NCBI GenBank assembly: GCA_016187945.1
Contig: JACPIT010000002.1
Location: 1 to 64,000, forward strand
DNA length: 64,000 bases
Direction of reading: 5' to 3'
DNA from: Opitutia bacterium
GTDB lineage: Bacteria; Verrucomicrobiota; Verrucomicrobiia; Opitutales; Opitutaceae
Shown: piece after piece, positions 59,331 through 64,000 of the stretch
Numbering within the stretch: position 1 is the first letter of the stretch
How the letters are laid out: each line of letters opens with the position of its first letter
Made by a program: the position numbers and the translations under genes
The notes under the pieces: generated by a model
The model's database searches: none
What the model was told of the DNA's origin: nothing
Seen by the model: only the letters and a program-made list of their open reading frames with translations

Positions 59331-59653
59331 TTGGAAGGTTTCTTCTTCTTCGCGTCGTCGGCGCGCAGCTCGCGCTCGAGGGCGTCGAGGCGGCGGCTCC
59401 ACAGGCTGCGCATGCGTTCGAGCCAGTCGGCGAGTTCGTCGAGTCCGTCGCCGTTGAGCGACTGGATGCGCGTCTGGCCTTCGGCGCGGGTGGTGATGAG
59501 GCCGGCGTCGCGGAGGACGTTCAGGTGTTGCGAGATTGCGGGGGCGCTCATGTCGAACTCGGCGACGATCTCGCCGGTGGTGCGCTCGCGCTGGGCGAGC
59601 AGCTCGACGATGCGGCGGCGCGTCGGATCGGCGATGGCTTCGAGGGTTTGCAT
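59327..59653 (-). CDS. ArsR-family transcriptional repressor
   Basis: From ATG 59653 the 108-residue protein has a winged helix: QTLEAIADPTRRRIVELLAQ, TGEIVAEFDMSAPAISQHLN (recognition helix), VLRDAGLITTRAEGQTRIQS (wing). No ArsR-type metal-binding CVC motif is present, so it may sense something other than metal. The C-terminus is lysine-rich. An operator-like repeat lies directly upstream (59664-59691), and the same repeat occurs at 61201-61226, suggesting autoregulation plus control of the SDR unit. Confidence 0.93.
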   Translation of the reverse strand: MQTLEAIADPTRRRIVELLAQRERTTGEIVAEFDMSAPAISQHLNVLRDAGLITTRAEGQTRIQSLNGDGLDELADWLERMRSLWSRRLDALERELRADDAKKKKPSK

Positions 59654-59663
59654 GGCGACAAAC

Positions 59664-59691
59664 AATTAAGGCAAAGCTTAATTAAGCAAGG
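59664..59691 (-). promoter_or_regulatory. Putative ArsR operator, site 1
   Basis: TTAAG, six bases, CTTAATTAAGCAAGG (59666-59691), extended by AA at 59664. The arms are AATTAAG/CTTAATT. It lies 11 bases upstream of the ArsR start codon. Site 2 at 61201-61226 has the same layout. Confidence 0.65.
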
Positions 59692-59754
59692 GGGAAACAG
59701 AACGGGGACGACGGGCCCGTCGGGCGCGGGGCGCGCTCAATCGGCCTGCGCGCG

Positions 59755-60312
59755 TCACCACGGGCTGGGTTGGGTCTTTCCCGTGAGGATGAGGTTGCGG
59801 AGGTTTCCGTTCACCAGCGCATCCCAGGCGTTGGAGCATTTGTCGTAGCATTCGTTGCTCTGCATCAAGCCGCGGTGAGTGAAACGGAGCTCGGTTTTTT
59901 GGCCCTGTTTCGCGATCTCAAACACAATGTCGGTGCCCTTCCATTCGCCGGTGTCCTTCACGAACGTGAGGTCGGCCTCCACGACGTGCCACATGACCTT
60001 CCGGCCTGGGACGAGGGTGGTGATCCTTTGTTTGGTGTAGTGCACGTTGGGCACGCGGTAGGTGAATTCCGCGCCGAGTCGATCCGTGATGCCCACGATC
60101 TCTCCCGACCACCAGCCACGCACGTTGTTGATCGCGGCGAATACTTGTTCGGGAGTCTGCTCGACGGTGAAGGAGATGGTGTAGTTTGGTTCGGTCTTCA
60201 TGGTTGGAGGAGGGAGGTTATTTCCGGCGCAGAGCGTGTGGGCGGCGAGGAGCGAGAGGACGAGGGCGGCGAACGCCTTCAGGGCGGCAGAGGGTGCAGG
60301 ACTGGTTTTCAT
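59755..60312 (-). CDS. SRPBCC-fold protein with apparent signal peptide
   Basis: The 185-residue protein has SRPBCC features: YTISFTVEQTPEQVFAAINN, then VRGWWSGEIVG, VPNVHYTKQRITTLVPGRKV, then MWHVVEADLTFV, FTHRGL. Unusually the frame begins with a signal-peptide-like segment (KAFAALVLSLLAAHTLCAGN), then a second Met at residue 38 (60201) where a normal cytoplasmic SRPBCC protein would start. Either the protein is exported or translation starts internally. It follows the SDR gene by 9 bases, so both are one unit. Confidence 0.78.
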   Translation of the reverse strand: MKTSPAPSAALKAFAALVLSLLAAHTLCAGNNLPPPTMKTEPNYTISFTVEQTPEQVFAAINNVRGWWSGEIVGITDRLGAEFTYRVPNVHYTKQRITTLVPGRKVMWHVVEADLTFVKDTGEWKGTDIVFEIAKQGQKTELRFTHRGLMQSNECYDKCSNAWDALVNGNLRNLILTGKTQPSPW

Positions 60313-60321
60313 GATGGAGAG

Positions 60322-61062
60322 TCAGGTGAGGCGGTAACCGCCATCGATGCGGACTTCGGCGCCGACGATGTAGCTGGAATCGGCGGAAAGAAGGAAGCGG
60401 GCGAGCTTGGCGACTTCGACCGCGGTGCCGAAGCGCTTGGTGAGCAACCGGGCCGTCGTTTGTTCGACAAAGCCCTGCACGGCTTCGGGCGGCAGACCCA
60501 ATTTGTCGAAGATGGGCGTGGTCACCGGTCCGGGGTTAATGGTGTTGAGCCGCACGCCGCGGGGCGCCAGTTCGGCGGCGAGAGTCCGGCCAAAGGCGGC
60601 GACGGCAGCTTTGGTGGCCGCGTAGACGCTGCTATTGGGGAGCGCGAGATCGGCCGCGAGGGAGGCGTTGAGGACCACGGCGCTGGGATTCGCGAGCATC
60701 GGGAGCAGCGACTGCAGTTGAAAATAGAGGCCGCGAACATTCACCCCGAACTGCTCGTCGAAGAACTCGGGTGTCACCGCGTCGAAGGGGGCAAACCGGG
60801 CGATCCCAGCGTTGAGGAAAACGCCATCGAGCTTGTCGGCGTGCGGCGCGACCTGGCTGCCCAGGGATCTGGCGTCGGCGAGCGAGGCGGAATCGGAACG
60901 GAGGACAGCGGCGGTCGGACCCAGCGTGGCGCCAGCGGCGGCAAGCGTCTCCGGGTTGCGGCCGGTGACGATGACCCGCGCGCCTTCGGCTTGTAGGAGT
61001 TGGGCGGTAGCGAGACCGATGCCGGTCGTGCCGCCAGTGATGAGGACGGTTGGTTTATTCAT
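60322..61062 (-). CDS. Short-chain dehydrogenase/reductase (SDR)
   Basis: From ATG 61062 the 246-residue protein has the classical SDR core: TVLITGGTTGIGLATAQLLQ (cofactor-binding TGxxxGxG), NAGI around residue 85, the catalytic Ser in VVLNASLAADLALPNSSVYA, and YxxxK as YAATKAAV. C-terminal SSYIVGAEVRIDGGYRLT is typical. It is an NAD(P)-dependent oxidoreductase of unknown substrate. The start codon overlaps a short upstream frame (61190-61059) by ATGA. An operator-like repeat lies at 61201-61226. Confidence 0.93.
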   Translation of the reverse strand: MNKPTVLITGGTTGIGLATAQLLQAEGARVIVTGRNPETLAAAGATLGPTAAVLRSDSASLADARSLGSQVAPHADKLDGVFLNAGIARFAPFDAVTPEFFDEQFGVNVRGLYFQLQSLLPMLANPSAVVLNASLAADLALPNSSVYAATKAAVAAFGRTLAAELAPRGVRLNTINPGPVTTPIFDKLGLPPEAVQGFVEQTTARLLTKRFGTAVEVAKLARFLLSADSSYIVGAEVRIDGGYRLT

Positions 61063-61190
61063 GCGTTCGGAATAAGGGAAATGTGGGCAAGGCGGTGGCC
61101 GCGGAGCGTGTTCGGGCCGTTGAACGAGGCGCGTTCGGCGCAGCCGCTCTTGAGTGGGCGGACGGCGTTCAGGCGATGGAGGCGTGGCAT
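61059..61190 (-). CDS. Possible 43-residue leader peptide upstream of the SDR gene
   Basis: ATG 61190 opens a 43-codon frame (MPRLHRLNAVRPLKSGCAER at its start) ending in TGA that overlaps the SDR ATG (ATGA). The operator-like repeat lies 11 bases upstream, just as it does for the ArsR gene, which argues the transcript begins here. It is basic and has no recognised homology. It may be only a non-coding leader. Confidence 0.25.
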   Translation of the reverse strand: MPRLHRLNAVRPLKSGCAERASFNGPNTLRGHRLAHISLIPNA

Positions 61191-61200
61191 GCGCCAACAG

Positions 61201-61226
61201 TTAAGCATGGACTTAATTAAGCAAGG
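61201..61226 (-). promoter_or_regulatory. Putative ArsR operator, site 2
   Basis: TTAAG (61201-61205), six bases, CTTAATTAAGCAAGG (61212-61226). It is identical in layout to site 1 at 59666-59691; the six spacer bases differ. Confidence 0.6.
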
Positions 61227-61273
61227 ACAAAAATAAAGCCGGGCCATTGAGGCCTCGGCGAGGCGCGACCGCC

Positions 61274-61302
61274 GACAAAAATGCCCGAGCGCGGGCTCGG
61301 GC
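61274..61302 (-). terminator. Terminator behind the SGNH-like gene
   Basis: The stem GCCCGAGC (61283-61290) / GCTCGGGC (61295-61302) is followed on the minus strand by ATTTTTG. It lies about 90 bases after the stop at 61392, beyond the palindrome 61311-61384. Confidence 0.7.
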
Positions 61303-61310
61303 GAAAAGAG

Positions 61311-61384
61311 GGAGGCGGGGCGATCAGCCCCGCGTGGCATTAGCGTCGCAGCGTCGAACTCGCGGGGCTGATGGCCCCGCCTCC
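61311..61384. repeat. 24-base-arm palindrome
   Basis: GGAGGCGGGGCGATCAGCC... (61311-61334) and its complement ...GGCTGATGGCCCCGCCTCC (61361-61384) pair with one mismatch across a 26-base centre. It lacks the GTAG/CTAC tag and lies directly behind the SGNH-like gene. Confidence 0.7.
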
Positions 61385-61391
61385 ACGGAGA

Positions 61392-62537
61392 TCACTGCGA
61401 GCCGGAAGGCGCGCCGGTTGCGGCGGCAGTGAGTTTCGCGACGCGCTGGTTTTCGCGTTCGACGGCTTCGCGGAGGTGCGGGACGAGGCATTGCGTGAAC
61501 TCGACCGAGTCGGGCGCGGAAAGGTGCGACCACTCGGGGAGCTTGAACGCGGCGAGTTCGGCGTGGTCCGCGAAGTTGATCGCGGGCACGCCGTTTTCGG
61601 CGACGAGTCGACCCCAACCCGCGGCGAGCGGCACGATTTTTTCCTCTTTTTCGTTCAGGATCGGATCGACCGGCAGGCGCACGAAGACGACGCGCGCGCC
61701 GCGCGCACGCAGAGCGGCGACGTGCTTTTGCGTATCCTCGAAGCGCTGCTCGATCGCCTGGCCCATCATCGCGCCGAATTTGTCGGCGGGAATGAACTTC
61801 GGCGGCGGGGGCAGCGTGAAGAGCGGCAGCCAGCCGTGCGCGACGCGTTGCTGGAGCGGCGAGCCGACGACGGCCGCCTCGTCGAACATCCGGCCGCGGC
61901 GGTCGCGGTCGACGGTGTAGAAGTAGGGCGGCAGCGCGGGGCCGATGGCGGCATCGGCGCGATCGGGAATCGGCACGCGCTGGAGGAGCTGGCCGAGCGT
62001 GAGGTCTTCCTGCTTGAGGAACGCGAGGCGTTCTTCGAGGAGCATGCCGAGTTGATGGCTCCAGCGTTGCGCGAGATTCCACTCGTGTTTCCGCTTCAGC
62101 GCTTTTTGGGAAACTTCCATCGGCGGACCGGCCGGCGCGAGGAACATCGCGGGCACGATGTCGACGATCACGGTGCCGTGGAAGCTCTCGTTCTTGGCGA
62201 GATCCTCGAGCACGGGGAACGGCGAGCTGCCCGCGAGGGCGAGTTGCACGGGGCGCTGGCCGAAGGCTTTTTCGAGCACGTCGAGGTCGGCGTCGAAGAG
62301 CATGCGGGACGTGCCGACGAGCACGAGCGAGTTGGGCTGCACCTTCTCGCGCGTCTGCGCCCAGAGGTCGGGCGTGTCGTTGAGCGAGGGCGAGTAGCCG
62401 TGGCGGCGCGCGTAGTATTCCCAGCCGACGGCGGCGGTCGCGGTGAGCGCGACGACGGCCGCGAGCACGGCTTTCCACGGGACGGACGGGACGACGCGGG
62501 CGAAGTCGAACTCAGAATTGGAAGTAGATGAAGGCAT
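61392..62537 (-). CDS. Membrane-anchored SGNH-like partner of the MBOAT acyltransferase
   Basis: The 381-residue protein has one N-terminal membrane helix (WKAVLAAVVALTATAAVGWE). A periplasmic domain with SLVLVGTSRMLFDADLDVLE follows (a G-T-S block resembling the SGNH nucleophile region), then VQLALAGSSPFPVLEDLAKN and ARVVFVRLPVDPILNEKEEK. The C-terminus carries WSHLSAPDSVEFTQCLVPHL, placing an Asp/His-like pair late in the domain. It overlaps the MBOAT gene by 26 bases, as in AlgI-AlgJ/AlgX pairs that O-acetylate exported polysaccharides. Confidence 0.75.
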   Translation of the reverse strand: MPSSTSNSEFDFARVVPSVPWKAVLAAVVALTATAAVGWEYYARRHGYSPSLNDTPDLWAQTREKVQPNSLVLVGTSRMLFDADLDVLEKAFGQRPVQLALAGSSPFPVLEDLAKNESFHGTVIVDIVPAMFLAPAGPPMEVSQKALKRKHEWNLAQRWSHQLGMLLEERLAFLKQEDLTLGQLLQRVPIPDRADAAIGPALPPYFYTVDRDRRGRMFDEAAVVGSPLQQRVAHGWLPLFTLPPPPKFIPADKFGAMMGQAIEQRFEDTQKHVAALRARGARVVFVRLPVDPILNEKEEKIVPLAAGWGRLVAENGVPAINFADHAELAAFKLPEWSHLSAPDSVEFTQCLVPHLREAVERENQRVAKLTAAATGAPSGSQ

Positions 62538-63933
62538 TGCCGTTTCCTTGGGTGAGCATGATGGAGCAGAGCATGACGGTCCAAACGCCGGTGATGGCCC
62601 AGCGGGGCGCGCGGGCGACGACGGCTTCCATCGTCGTGTGGCGCAGCAGCCAGTGCGCGCCGAGCAGGCCGGCGGTCACGAGCGCAACTTGGAGAATGTC
62701 GCGCGTCGGCAGGATCGCTTCGCCGCTCGGGATTTGTCCGAACATGGCGAGGATGATGGCGGTGGCGGTGCCGAAACTTTGCGCGCGGAAGAACACCCAC
62801 GCGATGCAGACGACGAGATACGTCACCGCGCCGACGAGGAGTTGGACACCGAGGGCGTCGGTCCAGGTGGAGTCTTTGAACAGCGCGCGCACGACGCGCT
62901 CAAGCACGAGGAACACGCCGTGGATGACGCCCCACGCGACGAAGGTCCACGCGGCGCCGTGCCAGAGGCCGCCGATGAACATGACGATCATCAGATTCAG
63001 CGCCGCGCGCACGACGCCGGCGCGGTTGCCGCCGAGCGGGATGTAGAGGTAGTCGCGCAGGAACGTGGAGAGCGAGATGTGCCAGCGGCGCCAGAAATCC
63101 GAGAAACCGACCGCGGCGTAAGGGAAGCGGAAGTTGTCGCGCAGGTGGAAGCCGAGCGTGAGCGCGCAGCCGATCGCGGTGGTCGAGTAGCCGGCGAAGT
63201 CGAAGAAGATCTGGCCGGAGAACGCCAGCACGCCGGTCCACGCGTCGAGGCTTTGCAGCGGGCCTGGGAAGCCGAAGATTTTTTCGGCGGAGTTCGCGAG
63301 CAAGGTGTCGGCGAGGACGGTTTTCTCGAACAGGCCGAGCGTCATCAGCAGCAAACCCCAGATGAAGCGCGACGCGTCGGGCTTCGGCGGTTGCACGGCT
63401 TGCGGAAGAAAATCCGCGGCGCGCACGATCGGGCCGGCGACGAGTTGCGGGAAGAACGACACGGCGAGCACGAAGTCGCGCAGCGAGCGCGTCGGCTGCG
63501 TGGCGCCGCGATACACGTCGAGCGTGTAGCTCAGCGAGTGAAACGTGTAGAACGAAATGCCGATCGGCAGAAACAGATCGAGGTGCGGCGGCTGGTAGGC
63601 GATGCCGACGAGGCCGAGCAGCGCTTGCGTGTTTTCGAGGAGGAAGTTTCCGTATTTGAAAAACCCGAGCATGCTCAGGTTGGAGGCGAGGCTGGCGACG
63701 AGCCAACCGCGACGCGCGCCGGACGAACCGGCCGCGGCGATGCGGGCGCCGAGCCAGAAGTCGAGCGCGGTGGTCGCGAAGAGCAGGATCGCGAACGGCG
63801 GATTCCAGGCTCCGTAGAAGACGTAGCTCGCGACGAGCAGGAGGTTCTTGCGTGCGTCCCAGTGGCGCAGCGTCCAGTAGGCGCTGAGCACGACGGCGTA
63901 GAACACGACGAACGTGAGTGAATTGAATATCAT
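62512..63933 (-). CDS. MBOAT-family O-acyltransferase (AlgI-like)
   Basis: The 473-residue polytopic membrane protein matches the AlgI family in length. SLTFVVFYAVVLSAYWTLRH, VASYVFYGAWNPPFAILLFA, then QLVAGPIVRAADFLPQAV and the signature WRRWHISLSTFLRDYLYIPL are present. The conserved histidines lie in LWHGAAWTFVAWGVIHGVFL (about 321 and 333). It transfers an acyl group, usually acetyl, across the inner membrane to a glycan. The downstream SGNH-like gene is translationally coupled. The target polysaccharide is unknown; the gene start is 67 bases from the window end. Confidence 0.93.
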   Translation of the reverse strand: MIFNSLTFVVFYAVVLSAYWTLRHWDARKNLLLVASYVFYGAWNPPFAILLFATTALDFWLGARIAAAGSSGARRGWLVASLASNLSMLGFFKYGNFLLENTQALLGLVGIAYQPPHLDLFLPIGISFYTFHSLSYTLDVYRGATQPTRSLRDFVLAVSFFPQLVAGPIVRAADFLPQAVQPPKPDASRFIWGLLLMTLGLFEKTVLADTLLANSAEKIFGFPGPLQSLDAWTGVLAFSGQIFFDFAGYSTTAIGCALTLGFHLRDNFRFPYAAVGFSDFWRRWHISLSTFLRDYLYIPLGGNRAGVVRAALNLMIVMFIGGLWHGAAWTFVAWGVIHGVFLVLERVVRALFKDSTWTDALGVQLLVGAVTYLVVCIAWVFFRAQSFGTATAIILAMFGQIPSGEAILPTRDILQVALVTAGLLGAHWLLRHTTMEAVVARAPRWAITGVWTVMLCSIMLTQGNGNAFIYFQF

Positions 63934-64000
63934 GGCGTGGAACGGAGGAGCCTAGTGATTCGCCGCACGGATGTCAGCGGGCCGGGCGACCAAAGCGCAC

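Overview
The window is high-GC DNA from a motile, Gram-negative bacterium. Lipoproteins, Sec signal peptides and a PEP-CTERM protein indicate an outer-membrane-type envelope. The gene mix (short tandem flagellins, HDOD proteins, PEP-CTERM, many hybrid kinases, dispersed palindromes) suggests a verrucomicrobial, Opitutaceae-like organism, but no rRNA or other taxonomic marker is present, so this is inference.

Layout: (1) 1-1.9 kb is a graveyard of truncated insertion sequences (IS3, IS66, IS4, IS21). (2) 1.9-8.3 kb, minus strand: two HDOD proteins, an operon of a proline-rich secreted protein, a TPR protein and a FlgN-like coiled coil, and a PAS hybrid histidine kinase. (3) 8.4-19.9 kb, plus strand: a TPR/O-GlcNAc-transferase-like protein, then a sugar-modification run (DegT aminotransferase, ATP-grasp, methyltransferase, a 1492-residue GT2-methyltransferase-GT4-GT4 protein, and a Maf/DUF115 flagellin glycosyltransferase). 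(4) 20.2-26 kb: two flagellins, FliD, a lipoprotein, a FlgM-like protein, FliS and a FliT-like protein. (5) 26-31 kb: receiver proteins, an NtrC-type sigma54 activator, CheX, and a REC-degenerate REC-STAS protein. (6) 31-45 kb: a 1355-residue hybrid kinase, two chemoreceptors, a receiver, CheW, CheA and a third HDOD protein. (7) 45-57 kb: mostly housekeeping or secreted genes (PQQ-type propeller, PepT, DUF502, BON, M3 peptidase, DTW, PEP-CTERM, transglutaminase-like). (8) 57-61 kb: an ArsR-SRPBCC-DUF899 cluster and an SDR-SRPBCC pair. (9) 61-64 kb: an MBOAT acyltransferase with its SGNH-like partner.

Two observations tie the region together. First, sites close to the flagellar sigma28 consensus (TAAA-N15-GCCGATAA) precede at least a dozen transcription units: both flagellins, the flgM-fliS operon, cheX, cheW, cheA, a chemoreceptor, two HDOD genes, the hybrid kinase, the OGT-like gene and the proline-rich/TPR operon. 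Regions 2-6 therefore look like one late-flagellar and chemotaxis regulon. Second, one chemoreceptor is a single-frame fusion of a secreted beta-carbonic anhydrase (all zinc ligands present) to a complete methyl-accepting chemotaxis protein. This suggests a receptor that converts or reads CO2/bicarbonate at the membrane, and it is the most striking candidate for an undescribed system here.

Intergenic DNA is rich in palindromes bounded by GTAG and CTAC (REP/BIME-like), including three copies of a 130-150 bp element with imperfect terminal inverted repeats. Start codons were moved inward from the longest possible frame wherever a promoter, ribosome binding site, signal peptide or overlap supported it. 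All assignments come from reading the sequence without database searches.
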